This document shows, one piece after another, positions 34,925 to 44,906 of a DNA stretch of 64,000 nucleotides. The first letter of the stretch is position 1; every line of letters begins with the position of its first letter. A program made the position numbers and the translations under genes. Under the pieces are notes generated by a model. It was not told the DNA's origin, did not search any database, and saw nothing but the letters and a program-made list of their open reading frames with translations. The stretch comes from Aureivirga marina (GTDB taxonomy: Bacteria; Bacteroidota; Bacteroidia; Flavobacteriales; Flavobacteriaceae), in assembly GCF_015767265.1 (NCBI RefSeq), contig NZ_JADPIB010000003.1:248001-312000 (forward strand), written 5' to 3'.

Positions 34925-35998
34925 ATGAGAATTATTACAAGTTTAGGAGTTTTGTTCCTTTTAATTTCTTGTGTAAAAGATGATAATAAAACACAAAATA
35001 TTAATAATGATACTTATATTTTAGAATATAAAGGTTTACCAAAGCCGATAATTCCAGAAGATAATAAACTAACAAAAGAAGGCGTAGAATTAGGAAGAAG
35101 ATTATTTTATGATAAAGTATTAAGTCAAGATAATTCGATTTCTTGTGCTTCTTGTCATGCTCAGGAAAACGCTTTTTCTGATATAAATAGATTTTCGCTT
35201 GGTGTAAAGAATTTATCAGGAAAAAGACAAGCAATGGCAGTTTTTAATATGGCTTGGAATGAAAATAAATTCTTTTGGGATGGAAGAGCAAATTTATTAA
35301 GAGAGCAAGCTTTACTTCCAATACAAGATCATTTAGAAATGAATGAGACTTTAGAAAATGTTGTTTTAAAGTTAAAAGAAAATCCTGATTATGTTGAAAG
35401 ATTTAAAAAAGTTTTCCATTTAGAGATTACGTCTTTATCTATTTCTTTAGCATTAGAACAATTTATGAATTCCATTGTTTCTAATAATAGTAAATATGAT
35501 AAATTTCTGCAAAATAAAGCAACTTTAACTGCTTCAGAAGAAAGAGGACGAATTTTATATTTTCGTTCGTATGATCCTTTAAAACCTAATCAGAGTTTTG
35601 GAAATTGTGTTCATTGTCATGAAGGCGCCAATTTTGAAAATGATAGTTATATGAATAATGGATTAGATATAGATGTAGAAATGACAGATTTAGGAAGAGG
35701 AAAAATAACAGAATTAGCTTCTGATAAAGGATTATTTAAAGTAACATCTTTACGAAATATAGAATTAACGCCACCTTATATGCATGATGGACGTTTTGAA
35801 ACTTTAGAAGAAGTTATAGAACATTATAATACGGGAATTAAACCTTCTTCCACTGTAAATGCAACACTTTTAAGTTTATCTAATTTAGGATCAATTTTAA
35901 GTGATCAAGACAAAAAGGATTTAATAGCATTTTTAAAGATATTAACAGATTATGATTTAATTACAAACCCAAAGTATTCAAATCCATTTGAGGAATAA
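34925..35998 (+). CDS. Cytochrome c peroxidase (di-haem, lipoprotein)
   Basis: A 357-residue protein with a lipobox (MRIITSLGVLFLLISC). Two haem-binding motifs are present, CASCH near residue 77 and CVHCH near 230, in the contexts VLSQDNSISCASCHAQENAF and FGNCVHCHEGANFEN. The MauG/CcpA family pattern continues with KVTSLRNIELTPPYMHDGRFETLEEVIEHYN. It reduces hydrogen peroxide in the periplasm with electrons from small cytochromes. The Fnr-like site upstream suggests induction at low oxygen, as is common for this enzyme. It is monocistronic. Confidence 0.95.
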   Translation: MRIITSLGVLFLLISCVKDDNKTQNINNDTYILEYKGLPKPIIPEDNKLTKEGVELGRRLFYDKVLSQDNSISCASCHAQENAFSDINRFSLGVKNLSGKRQAMAVFNMAWNENKFFWDGRANLLREQALLPIQDHLEMNETLENVVLKLKENPDYVERFKKVFHLEITSLSISLALEQFMNSIVSNNSKYDKFLQNKATLTASEERGRILYFRSYDPLKPNQSFGNCVHCHEGANFENDSYMNNGLDIDVEMTDLGRGKITELASDKGLFKVTSLRNIELTPPYMHDGRFETLEEVIEHYNTGIKPSSTVNATLLSLSNLGSILSDQDKKDLIAFLKILTDYDLITNPKYSNPFEE

Positions 35999-35999
35999 A

Positions 36000-36026
36000 A
36001 AAAGCCAGTTCTCGAAACTGGCTTTT
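36000..36026. terminator. Bidirectional terminator
   Basis: An 11-bp stem AAAAGCCAGTT / AACTGGCTTTT with loop CTCGA, shared with the convergent FG-GAP protein gene. Confidence 0.95.
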
Positions 36027-36033
36027 ATATATT

Positions 36034-37308
36034 TTATTCTATAATTAATTGTTTGATTTCGGATGAATTTAGATAATCTAATTTTACAAAATAGGTTCCT
36101 GAAGAAAATTTAGAAATATCAATTGTATTAGGAATATTTTCTTTTTGATTATAAATGGTTTTACCTGTAATATCAAAAATAGATAGATTAGTAATTTCCT
36201 CAGAACTTTTAATAGCTATTGTATTATTTGCAGGATTTGGATAAACTTCAAATTTATTAGAAACAGAAAATTCATCTGTATCTAATCCTTGAGATATGTT
36301 TCTATAAAGCTTTGTAATTGGTGTTAGATTTCCAAAATGTCCCATAAATAATAAATCTTTATTACCATCATTATCAATATCTGCATAAGTAGTCGTAGAA
36401 TTATACATTCCAATAAAAGGTTTGTTTTCTAATTCGGTAAAATTTCCAAGACCATCATTGATATAAATTGTAGAAATATCCATTCCGTAAGCAGATCCTG
36501 TTTGAATTAAATCTTCATCATTGTCATTATCAATATCAACAAATACAACTTCACCAAAAGCAATTTTTAAAAAATCATTATTTTCATTTTCAGAAAAGTT
36601 ACCTGTTCCGTCATTTAAATATAAATTAGAAATTCTATTATATAAATCGTCAAAACCAGTAATCATTAAATCTTGATCGCCGTCATTATCAACATCTGAA
36701 AAATCAACAGAAGAAACACTTACAGGTGTAAAAGGAGTATTTTGAATTTTAGTAAAGTTACCTGTTCCGTCGTTTTCATATAGAATTGCAATGCTTTCAG
36801 TTGCTTCATTATTTGCTCCACATATAAATAAATCTTGATCACCATCATTATCGATATCTGCAAAATCTAAAGAGCCTTGATTAGCTATTACACCGTTAAA
36901 TTGCGAATTAGAATCTAAGGAATAAATACCTGAACCATTATTTCTATAGAATTTTAAATCTGAAGTTCCTGACATAAACAAGTCTAAATCATTGTCATTA
37001 TCTATGTCAACAAAAGATATAACTTCAATATTATTTTTTTGAACAGCAGGATTTTCCATTTCTGTAAAAGTTCCAGTACCATCATTTTTATATAATTTTG
37101 TCACTAAACTCAAATCAGGTTTTACTCCTGTCATGATTAAATCTTGATCGCCATCATTATCGATATCTCCAAAAGAAGCAGAAGAATATCCTAAATGTTG
37201 TAAAATGTTTGTTCCTTCAACAGGTAAAGAAACTTCCTCAAATTCTAATTGTTGTCCAAAACAAGCAATATTAGCCAATAATAAAATGGTTAATGTAATT
37301 TTTTTCAT
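36034..37308 (-). CDS. FG-GAP/VCBS repeat protein with type IX sorting domain
   Basis: A 424-residue secreted protein with signal peptide MKKITLTILLLANIACFGQ. At least six repeats carry the pattern DIDNDGDQDL followed by a GTSxLxLYxNDGTGxF-like segment, which is an integrin-type FG-GAP/VCBS propeller with calcium-binding DxDxDGxxD loops. The final 75 residues (FEVYPNPANNTIAI... LSIFDITGKTIYN... GTYFVKL) are a type A T9SS C-terminal sorting domain. The protein is therefore exported by T9SS and displayed on or released from the cell surface, perhaps binding polysaccharide or a surface. Confidence 0.95.
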   Translation of the reverse strand: MKKITLTILLLANIACFGQQLEFEEVSLPVEGTNILQHLGYSSASFGDIDNDGDQDLIMTGVKPDLSLVTKLYKNDGTGTFTEMENPAVQKNNIEVISFVDIDNDNDLDLFMSGTSDLKFYRNNGSGIYSLDSNSQFNGVIANQGSLDFADIDNDGDQDLFICGANNEATESIAILYENDGTGNFTKIQNTPFTPVSVSSVDFSDVDNDGDQDLMITGFDDLYNRISNLYLNDGTGNFSENENNDFLKIAFGEVVFVDIDNDNDEDLIQTGSAYGMDISTIYINDGLGNFTELENKPFIGMYNSTTTYADIDNDGNKDLLFMGHFGNLTPITKLYRNISQGLDTDEFSVSNKFEVYPNPANNTIAIKSSEEITNLSIFDITGKTIYNQKENIPNTIDISKFSSGTYFVKLDYLNSSEIKQLIIE

Positions 37309-37385
37309 AATAATTTAAATGTTTAAGTTGTTTTTTGTTAAAAAATTATCAAAAACTATTCCGTTATTTTAAGCTAATATGAATT

Positions 37386-38663
37386 TTAAAGCTCTTTTAA
37401 ATATTTATTTTCATCTTTTCCTAATAATTTATTTTTTGGAGTTCCAATTTTTTGAGCACTATAAATTCCTGTATGCCCAGAAAAAAGATAAGCACTAACA
37501 CAAGCAATTCCAATAAAAACTCCAGCTTCAATTCCGAAAAGTTCGATTCCCATTAATGTACAAGCAATTGGTGTATTTGTAGCTCCTGAAAACACAGCCA
37601 CGAATCCCATTCCTGCTAAAAGAGCCATTGGTAAAGGGAGAAAAGAAGAAAGAAAACTACCTAAAGTTGCTCCAATAAAAAATAAAGGAGTTACTTCACC
37701 ACCTTTAAATCCAGCTCCAATTGTAAAAGTTGTAAAAAGAATTTTAATGAAGAAATCATAGAAAGCCTGTTGTTCTGTAAAAGATGCAACAATTGTAGGA
37801 ACACCAAGTCCGATATATTTGGTAGTTCCGATAAGATAAACAGCTAAAGCAATGACAATACCCCCGTAAAAAGGACGAAGAGGTGGATATTTGATTTTGT
37901 TGAATAAATTGCTCCAATAATGAACTAATTTAGAAAAGATTCTACCAGAAAAACCAAATAAAATTCCTGCAAAAATTGCGATGATAACTCCTAATAAATC
38001 AATGTCTGGAGTAAATGGAATTTCATAATGCGTGTGTTCAACATGCCAAAAATGAGAAAAATAATTTGCTAGAACAGCAGCTAGAAAACTTGGAAGAATT
38101 GCATCGTATTTTATTCTACCAATAATTAAAACTTCCAAAGCGAAAACAGCTCCAGCTAAAGGAGTTCCAAACACAGAAGCAAATCCTGCGCTAATTCCTG
38201 CGTATAAAAGTATTTTTCTATCTCTTGGTCTTAAGCGAAAGTATTTTGAAAACTGATCCGCAATTGCTCCTCCCATTTGTACAGCTGTTCCCTCTCGTCC
38301 AGCTGAACCTCCAAAAAAATGTGTGATTACAGTTCCAATTAAAATAAGTGGAGCCATTCGAAAAGGAATCACTTTTTTTGGACTATGAAGTTCTTCTAAA
38401 AGCTGGTTATTTCCTTTTACCACATCTTTTCCTAGATAATAATACATGAGACCAATGATAATTCCACCAATAGGCAACAAACTAATAATCCAAAGGTGAC
38501 TTTCTCGCCAATCTGTTGCCCAGTTAAGTGAAATTAATAATATCGCGGATGCAGAGCCTGCTAAAATTCCAATGATGGTACAAATTAGTAACCATTTTAA
38601 GACATAGTAAATTGTTGGTAAAATTTCTAATGATGTCTTTTTATTGAATTTTGTAGTTTTCAT
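37386..38663 (-). CDS. CLC-F type fluoride/proton antiporter
   Basis: A 425-residue CLC protein with about ten membrane helices. The usual GSGIP anion motif is replaced by a GNNQLL at residues 84-89, as in the fluoride-specific CLC-F branch. GREGT at 122-126 gives the gating glutamate (E124). GFKGGEVTPLFFIGATLG is the CLC-F form of the third anion-binding region. CLC-F proteins export fluoride with proton exchange. A fluoride riboswitch lies directly in front of the gene, which confirms the substrate assignment. No fluc/crcB gene is present nearby. Confidence 0.95.
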   Translation of the reverse strand: MKTTKFNKKTSLEILPTIYYVLKWLLICTIIGILAGSASAILLISLNWATDWRESHLWIISLLPIGGIIIGLMYYYLGKDVVKGNNQLLEELHSPKKVIPFRMAPLILIGTVITHFFGGSAGREGTAVQMGGAIADQFSKYFRLRPRDRKILLYAGISAGFASVFGTPLAGAVFALEVLIIGRIKYDAILPSFLAAVLANYFSHFWHVEHTHYEIPFTPDIDLLGVIIAIFAGILFGFSGRIFSKLVHYWSNLFNKIKYPPLRPFYGGIVIALAVYLIGTTKYIGLGVPTIVASFTEQQAFYDFFIKILFTTFTIGAGFKGGEVTPLFFIGATLGSFLSSFLPLPMALLAGMGFVAVFSGATNTPIACTLMGIELFGIEAGVFIGIACVSAYLFSGHTGIYSAQKIGTPKNKLLGKDENKYLKEL

Positions 38664-38701
38664 ATATACTTCTTCTATTTAATTTCATTTAAAAATTAGT
38701 T

Positions 38702-38757
38702 TAAGTAGAAGTCATCAGACACTTAAAGTGACGGTTCGAGGCAGACATCATTGCCTA
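38702..38757 (-). promoter_or_regulatory. Fluoride riboswitch (crcB motif)
   Basis: Read on the - strand from 38757, the RNA has AGGCAAUGAUGUCUGCCU, then a CGAAC segment, a hairpin with CACUUUAAGUG, and CUGAUGACUUCUAC. This follows the fluoride aptamer element by element: P1 AGGCA/UGCCU, the AUGA-type loop, the P3 hairpin and the CUGAUG joiner ahead of the pseudoknot strand. The pseudoknot GAUGUC/GACUUC has one mismatch. The 38 bp between it and the start codon contain AGAAGAAG, which is complementary to CUUCUAC of the aptamer. Confidence 0.92.
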
Positions 38758-38768
38758 TATATTTTCTG

Positions 38769-38776
38769 CAAATATA
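38769..38776 (-). promoter_or_regulatory. -7 element TATATTTG for the riboswitch-clcF transcript
   Basis: A perfect TAnnTTTG on the - strand, 12 bp before the aptamer and just after the stop codon of the upstream gene. No -33 TTG is seen at the expected distance. Confidence 0.6.
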
Positions 38777-38778
38777 CG

Positions 38779-41700
38779 TCATTTTTTAAAAAATTTATAA
38801 GAATTACCGTTAATTTTTAGAATATACATTCCTTGATTTAAATGCTGTATATTTAATTTTACTATATCTTGATTATCTATATTTTTATTTTCTACAAAAT
38901 GAACTAATTGTCCGAGTGTATTAAAAAGTTGAATATCATCATTTATTTCAATTGCTGTTGATTTTTGAATATAAAGAATTCCTAAACTAGGATTTGGAAA
39001 AATCATGAAATCTAAAACCTCATCCTCCTCATATTCTTCAGTGTTTATATCGTCTCTTTCGCCTTTATAAATACGAATATCATCAATAGCAATATCAGAA
39101 GTATATCCGCTTCCTGTGATTCCTCTAAAGCGAATCTTTACTATATCTCCTGCATATTTATTTAAATTAATCTTTTTCTCTTTCCATTCTTCACCTTGAT
39201 TTCCAATTAAAGGAGATGTTATATCAGTAATCCATCTTCCATCATGATAAATATCTACATGTAATTCACCCATATTAATTCCAAACATATGATATGAAAA
39301 ACTCATTTCAATATATTCCATAGTGCTAAAATCTAAGCAAGGTGAAACTAATCTAGCTTCCATTGCTGTACAATTAGAAGCTTCAATATAAAGATACTTA
39401 CCATCAACTGTATTATGTGTTGCATCAATGTTAGGACCAGTCATTTCTGAAATAGTTTCTCCAGAATTAATTAACCAATCTGTATTATCTTCACCAGTAA
39501 CGTTTACCCAATCATTTGGTAAAATACAGCTATTCATTTGGCAATTGGCTTGTGCTTGACATAAATCACCAGATTCAAAATCTTCCATATAAGGAAGTGA
39601 ATATCCATCACCAGAAACAGTAATTTCTATTTCATTTAAACTACTATCATTTCCTAATGGATTAGAAACATTTAAAGAAACTCTATAAGTTCCTTCATTT
39701 ATAAACTTAACATAAGGACTTTTACTTGTTTCATTAAAATCATCTAGAAATTCATAAGAATTAGGCGTAATATTCCATTCCCAATTTGTAGAACCATAAG
39801 CAGATAAATCAATTAATTGAACACTTTCATTTTTACAGACTTCGGTTTTACTAACTTCAAAGCAAGCAACAGGTGCTTTATCTCCAGGATTTTTCAAAGG
39901 AGTTTCCCACAAACCTCTACCATATGTTGCAGCTCTAAGCATATCTTTTCCTTCACAATTTGGATCATAGTAAATTTCTAATTCTGTTACCTCTAAATTT
40001 GGTAAACCATTATTATATGGAATCCAATCATTCATATCTGCGTCCATATAATACACACCAACATCTAAACCAATATAAAGAGCATCGTTTGTACTACGAT
40101 GATCATAAACGACAGTATTTATGGATAGATTTGGCAAAGTTCCTGTAACATTTTCCCAAGTATTTCCGCCATCTCTAGATTCAAAAATTTTCTTACCAAT
40201 TACAATCCAGAGGTGATTAGAATCATTTGGATTTATCTCTATATCTTTTACAGTTCCATTCTCTGGTTTAGTAATTTGATTATAAGTGGGATTTTCACTT
40301 AATGCATTTTCTATTTTATATAAATTAGTTTTAGAAAAATAAATAACATTAGAATTATTTGGAGCAATTGCCAAATCTACTACTTTAACACCAATTTCAA
40401 AATCCGTTATTTTATTCCATTCTACATCAGATGTATTTATTGTTTTAATATTATTAGATACCCATATATTACTATATCCAATATACATTCTACCTGTATT
40501 AGAAGGATCAATTTTAAAGGGTGTTATCCAACCACCACTTTCATTTATTCCATTATAACCACTTCTTGCAATTCTATTAAAAGAATGTCCTTTATTTATA
40601 GATCTTCTTATATCTCCATAATATAAAGCAGTGTACATATAATTATCATCATCAAAATCAATAACACATTCCATTCCATCACCTCCAACTTCTGTTCTAA
40701 AATGATCTTTATCAAAAATGGTAGTTCCATTGTCTTGATGCCCATTAATTACTAAATTTTTAGTTTGTTGACTTTGTCCAATTTTGTATAATTGACTTAT
40801 TGGTAATTTAGATGATAAATCAATCCAATCTTCTGTTTCTTCTTCTAGTCTATAAATTCCTCCATCATTTCCTGCATAGAAATCATTATTATGAGGAGAA
40901 AATTCAAAGGCATGTTGATCTGCATGAATTTCGGTTACCCAATATCCCATCATACTCCAAGTGACACCTCCATCTATAGATTTCCAAACATTAATCCCAC
41001 CTGCATACAATTCATTTTTATTTTTTGGATTACAAGCTAAAACTAAATCATACCAAGCTTGACTATTAAAATCGTTTCCTGTAGAACTATATCCTAAAAT
41101 ATTTGGCGAATCCGACATTGTAGAAAAATTTTCCCCAGCATCTTCAGACATGATAAAAGATTTCATTCCAGTGCTTCCTCCTCTTAATCCATATAATCGT
41201 TCTGGATCATCTTCTGTAACACTAATTGCAATTCTTTGTGCACTATCATGATTCGTGTAAATTTCTGTAAAAGATATCCCACCATCGATTGATTTAAGTA
41301 TATTTTTTCCTCCTACATAAATCACTTCAGGATTATCTGGTTTTAAAGCAATGTCTTTTGCTGTTGATGAAACTCCTGTTGAGGTCCATGTGTTTCCACC
41401 ATCAGTAGTTATATGAATTCTATTATTGGAAGCAGCAATTAATTTATTTGGATTTGTTGGATGAATAATTACTTCATTAATTGTAATATGACCCATTCCA
41501 ATATTTGCTGGTTGCCAAGAGTTTCCTCCGTTTATAGATTTCCAAACGCCATATCCTGGAGCATCTCCTGCATCTCTATCTCCTGTTCCTACATAAATAA
41601 TGTTCGGATTTGTATAATCAATTGCAATACTACTGATTCCTAAACGAACAAAATCATTACTTAAATCTGTCCAATTATAACCTCCATCTGTAGATTTCCA

Positions 41701-42156
41701 AATACCTCCAGAAGGAGTTCCTACAAATAAAGTATTTTCATCTGTGGGATGAAATGCAATACAATTTATTCTTCCTGCACCATTGGATTGTGTCGTTCCA
41801 TTTTTTGGTAAATCGATTGGTCCAATTATAGACCAATTTCCTTCTACAGAACTTCTTGCAGAAATAAATCGCTCTGCATAATCTTTGTAAATTTCACGAG
41901 TATTATTTAAAGAAGTAATTTTATCCGTTGGATTTAATCGTAGTTTTTTATAGTGTTCCCAACGTTTATATGCTTTCCAACCTGTTCCTTTTTTCTTTCC
42001 TACAAATTCAAAATATGCATCTGCTTTTTGTTGAATTGTTTGAAATGAAACCTCAGGATCGTCTAATAATTCAAACCATTCCTTTTCATTCTCTTGGGAA
42101 AAAAGAAAAGAAACGCTTAATAAAAATATTAGTAAGGAGTTGATTTTTAATTTCAT
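38779..42156 (-). CDS. Large secreted sialidase-like (BNR repeat) protein with PKD, MAM-like and type IX sorting domains
   Basis: An 1125-residue secreted protein (signal peptide MKLKINSLLIFLLSVSFLFSQ). After an N-terminal helical region, about 620 residues form BNR/Asp-box propeller repeats (STDGGYNW, SINGGNSW, TTDGGNTW, SIDGGVTW, SRDGGNTW), like the VPS10/sortilin or xyloglucanase-type propellers. PKD-type repeats follow (VACFEVSKTEVCKN..., EGTYRVSLNVSNPLG), then a MAM-like jelly roll with DFESGDLCQ and CLDFSTMEYIEMSFSYHM. The last 80 residues (MIFPNPSLGILYIQ... MYILKI) are a T9SS sorting domain. It is probably a surface or secreted adhesin or enzyme; no catalytic sites are certain. A related partial gene lies at 62726. 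Confidence 0.9.
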   Translation of the reverse strand: MKLKINSLLIFLLSVSFLFSQENEKEWFELLDDPEVSFQTIQQKADAYFEFVGKKKGTGWKAYKRWEHYKKLRLNPTDKITSLNNTREIYKDYAERFISARSSVEGNWSIIGPIDLPKNGTTQSNGAGRINCIAFHPTDENTLFVGTPSGGIWKSTDGGYNWTDLSNDFVRLGISSIAIDYTNPNIIYVGTGDRDAGDAPGYGVWKSINGGNSWQPANIGMGHITINEVIIHPTNPNKLIAASNNRIHITTDGGNTWTSTGVSSTAKDIALKPDNPEVIYVGGKNILKSIDGGISFTEIYTNHDSAQRIAISVTEDDPERLYGLRGGSTGMKSFIMSEDAGENFSTMSDSPNILGYSSTGNDFNSQAWYDLVLACNPKNKNELYAGGINVWKSIDGGVTWSMMGYWVTEIHADQHAFEFSPHNNDFYAGNDGGIYRLEEETEDWIDLSSKLPISQLYKIGQSQQTKNLVINGHQDNGTTIFDKDHFRTEVGGDGMECVIDFDDDNYMYTALYYGDIRRSINKGHSFNRIARSGYNGINESGGWITPFKIDPSNTGRMYIGYSNIWVSNNIKTINTSDVEWNKITDFEIGVKVVDLAIAPNNSNVIYFSKTNLYKIENALSENPTYNQITKPENGTVKDIEINPNDSNHLWIVIGKKIFESRDGGNTWENVTGTLPNLSINTVVYDHRSTNDALYIGLDVGVYYMDADMNDWIPYNNGLPNLEVTELEIYYDPNCEGKDMLRAATYGRGLWETPLKNPGDKAPVACFEVSKTEVCKNESVQLIDLSAYGSTNWEWNITPNSYEFLDDFNETSKSPYVKFINEGTYRVSLNVSNPLGNDSSLNEIEITVSGDGYSLPYMEDFESGDLCQAQANCQMNSCILPNDWVNVTGEDNTDWLINSGETISEMTGPNIDATHNTVDGKYLYIEASNCTAMEARLVSPCLDFSTMEYIEMSFSYHMFGINMGELHVDIYHDGRWITDITSPLIGNQGEEWKEKKINLNKYAGDIVKIRFRGITGSGYTSDIAIDDIRIYKGERDDINTEEYEEDEVLDFMIFPNPSLGILYIQKSTAIEINDDIQLFNTLGQLVHFVENKNIDNQDIVKLNIQHLNQGMYILKINGNSYKFFKK

Positions 42157-42579
42157 GATTATAAATTTTTAAACTAATAAATAGACTTTGTATTTTTTTT
42201 AAAAAGCTGTAATTCAATAATTTATCTAAATTACCCTAAATAGAAACCATACTTTTCTAAGGATTTGTTAAATGAATTTTAGGAAGTTTGTTTTTATTAT
42301 TTTCTTAGGAAAAAAGAAAGTTTTTTTTAAGCTTTTGCCTTTTAAAAAGAGAGAACCTTTAATTTAACTAAAAAGAAAAATTTCTATAGTTAAAATATTG
42401 ATAATTAAGTATTTAAATAGATTTTAATAAGGATGTTATTTTCTTAAAAAGTAAATTTTAACCAAATAATAGATTCTTTTAAATCTTAAATAATTAACAG
42501 TTTAAAACGATTTAAACTTTTGAAAGAAGTAATAATTCCTAGAATTTTCTAAATTTAGCTCCTCTAAGAAAATAGAATA
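42157..42579. other. 423-bp AT-rich intergenic region
   Basis: It separates the divergent BNR-protein and DUF2252 genes. A weak -7-like TAAATTTA (42550-42557) lies 23 bp before the DUF2252 start. A 31-codon open frame at 42272-42367 is not convincing. I see no hairpins or repeats. Confidence 0.4.
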
Positions 42580-43965
42580 ATGAAACACCAATTAATTGAA
42601 ATTAATTCGCAAGTAGAAGAAGTTAAAATTCCGAAACAACATACTTTAACGTTACACAATAGAATTCATAAAATATTACATGAAATAAGAGAACAAAATG
42701 ATATTATTTCTTTTGAATCTAAAACAAAGAAATATTTCAAAATGGCACAAAATCCTTATGCTTTCTATCGTGGTTCAAATCATTTGTATTGGGAAGATTT
42801 TTTTAATGATTGGCGTTTTCGATTTTTTGGAGGAAGACCTGAGACTTTAACTTGGGTTCAAGGAGATGCGCATATTTATAATTTTGGTGCGTTTTCAAAT
42901 CATCAAGGAGAAGTAATTTATGGATTAAATGATTTTGATGATAGTATTGTTGCAGATTTTCAATATGATTTATGGCGAATGGCAATTAGTATTGTGTTGG
43001 ATGCACGTGTAAATGGTATTTTTGATTTTAAACAACAAAAAGCTGCTTTAGATTCTTTTATTAATGCTTATTTAGAGAAAATTTCTTTCTTTTCGAATAG
43101 AGAATTTTGGACAGAATGGCATTATACAAAAAAGACAACTGATGGAAAATTAAAAAAATTCTTGAAAAAAGTTGAAAAGAAAAAAAGTCGATTGAAAATG
43201 TTAGATAAATGGACAATAGGTGAAGGAAATAATCGAAAATTCAATTTAGAATTAGAAAAATTAGATGGAATTTCAGAAGTCTTAAATATAAAAATTAAAG
43301 AGAGTTTTATTGAATATAGTAAAAATTTATCTTCAACTACTTTAGCTAATTTTACCATTTTAGACATCGCAGAAAGACAAGGAGCTGGAACAGGTTCTTT
43401 AGGTACGAAACGTTATTATGTTTTAATCAAAGGTGATGAAGCAACAAATCATTTACCAATTATTTTAGATGTAAAAAAGCAGCAAATGCCTCCAGCTTGT
43501 GCAAAAATGAATACAGAAGAAATAGAAGAATATAAAAATACATTTAAGCATGAAGGAGAACGTCATATGTTAGCTTTTAAAGCAATTGCAGAACATCCTG
43601 ATCAATATTTAGGTTGGTTAGAACTAGAAGATGAAATTTATTCTGTAAGAGAACGTTCGCCTTTTAAAGAAGCTTTTCCAACTGAAAAATTAAAACTAGA
43701 AGAGGATTTTTATATGATTTCGCAACAATGGGGAAAAATTTTAGCAACAGAACATCAGAGAGCTGCTTATAAATTACACAAAGATTATGATCCGTTTGTT
43801 TTTTCAAAATATTTAGTTTCAAAGATTCATACAGATAAAGAAAAATTTATGTTTACTGTAAGAGAAATTGCTTTTAATTATGCAGATTGTGTAGAAGAAG
43901 ATTGGAGAAGTTTTGTTAATGCTTTAAATCTAGAAATGGTAAAACATCAAGAAGAAAATAATTAA
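42580..43965 (+). CDS. DUF2252 family protein
   Basis: A 461-residue soluble protein. The DUF2252 pattern is clear: KMAQNPYAFYRGSNHLYWEDF, VQGDAHIYNFGAF and YGLNDFDDSIVADFQYDLWRMAISI, which resembles the catalytic loop (GDxHxxN) and the DFD-like motif of aminoglycoside-phosphotransferase/kinase folds, then ERQGAGTGSLGTKRYYVLI and DVKKQQMPPA. A small-molecule kinase role is inferred for the family, without a known substrate. It is monocistronic and ends in a strong terminator. Confidence 0.9.
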   Translation: MKHQLIEINSQVEEVKIPKQHTLTLHNRIHKILHEIREQNDIISFESKTKKYFKMAQNPYAFYRGSNHLYWEDFFNDWRFRFFGGRPETLTWVQGDAHIYNFGAFSNHQGEVIYGLNDFDDSIVADFQYDLWRMAISIVLDARVNGIFDFKQQKAALDSFINAYLEKISFFSNREFWTEWHYTKKTTDGKLKKFLKKVEKKKSRLKMLDKWTIGEGNNRKFNLELEKLDGISEVLNIKIKESFIEYSKNLSSTTLANFTILDIAERQGAGTGSLGTKRYYVLIKGDEATNHLPIILDVKKQQMPPACAKMNTEEIEEYKNTFKHEGERHMLAFKAIAEHPDQYLGWLELEDEIYSVRERSPFKEAFPTEKLKLEEDFYMISQQWGKILATEHQRAAYKLHKDYDPFVFSKYLVSKIHTDKEKFMFTVREIAFNYADCVEEDWRSFVNALNLEMVKHQEENN

Positions 43966-43968
43966 AAA

Positions 43969-43994
43969 AAAAGCCACTTTATGAAGTGGCTTTT
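43969..43994. terminator. Bidirectional terminator
   Basis: An 11-bp perfect stem AAAAGCCACTT / AAGTGGCTTTT with loop TATG, shared with the bestrophin gene. Confidence 0.95.
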
Positions 43995-43998
43995 AAGT

Positions 43999-44895
43999 TT
44001 ATAATACATAAAAACTGTCTGGATCTGTTTTTGGTAATTCGTGTTTTTCGTTTACTAATTGCTTTAAATTTAGTTCAATCGTATTTGAAATTGTTGTTGT
44101 CGCAATATCTGTAGGACGATTTTCAAATGGATCTTGAAGATTAAAAGCTGTTCTTTCTAATAAGAAAAAAGTGGTTGCAATAACTAAAATTATTAAAAGT
44201 TCAATCAATGGATTTAATTCTGTAATTGCAATATCTAACATACATAAAAACACATAAATGAAGACATGAAGAAGTAAACAATACATTTTTGGAAAAACGG
44301 TATTTTTAATTCGTTCTGCTTTTCCCATAGATGCACATAGACGTACAAAAGTCGCATCTACTTCTACATATTGGAAATTATTTAAAACATTCATCGCAAA
44401 AAGTGATTGTACTTTTCTAGAATTTAAATCAATCAAAGCTAAAGGAACATTACTATGTTTTTCAATTTCTTTTTTTTCTTCTTTTGTAATATATTTATCT
44501 AAGAAATCTGTTGCATTTTGTTTCCGTAAACTTTTAGATAAAGCATGACACCAAGCAATTTGAACATTTGCAATTTCTTTAATTATTTGTTCGACTTCTG
44601 GAGTTTGATGTGAACGTGTAAAGTTTTTTACCTGTACAACCAAACTTCGAGAATCATTTACAATTGCTCCCCAAATTTTTCTTGCTTCCCACCATCTTTG
44701 ATATGATTGATTTAATCGAAAAGAAAGAATAAGTGAAATTGCAGTTCCAAGAAATGCTGGAATCGTAAGTGGAAGTTCGAAACTTACAAAATATTCAATA
44801 ATCATCATTACAATTGCAAATCCAATGATGTAAATTAAATCTACTCGAACTTGACCTAAAATATAACGAATTGGTACGCGTCTTTCTAATATCAT
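43999..44895 (-). CDS. Bestrophin family ion channel
   Basis: A 298-residue protein of the bacterial bestrophin (YneE) family with four membrane segments. Landmarks are the LGTAISLILSFRLNQSYQRWWEARKIWGAIVNDSR block, which forms the channel neck, and LQDPFENRPTDI near the C-terminus, which matches the conserved acidic calcium-clasp region. These channels carry sodium or anions in other bacteria. It is encoded 11 bp after the EamA gene on the same strand and probably cotranscribed with it. Confidence 0.92.
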   Translation of the reverse strand: MILERRVPIRYILGQVRVDLIYIIGFAIVMMIIEYFVSFELPLTIPAFLGTAISLILSFRLNQSYQRWWEARKIWGAIVNDSRSLVVQVKNFTRSHQTPEVEQIIKEIANVQIAWCHALSKSLRKQNATDFLDKYITKEEKKEIEKHSNVPLALIDLNSRKVQSLFAMNVLNNFQYVEVDATFVRLCASMGKAERIKNTVFPKMYCLLLHVFIYVFLCMLDIAITELNPLIELLIILVIATTFFLLERTAFNLQDPFENRPTDIATTTISNTIELNLKQLVNEKHELPKTDPDSFYVL

Positions 44896-44906
44896 AATTT
44901 TGATTT

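Noticed and set aside
42272-42367. A 31-codon open frame with AAGGA upstream in the gap before the DUF2252 gene
   Set aside because: Lysine- and phenylalanine-rich composition is what random AT-rich DNA gives, no homology is recognisable, and no promoter precedes it.
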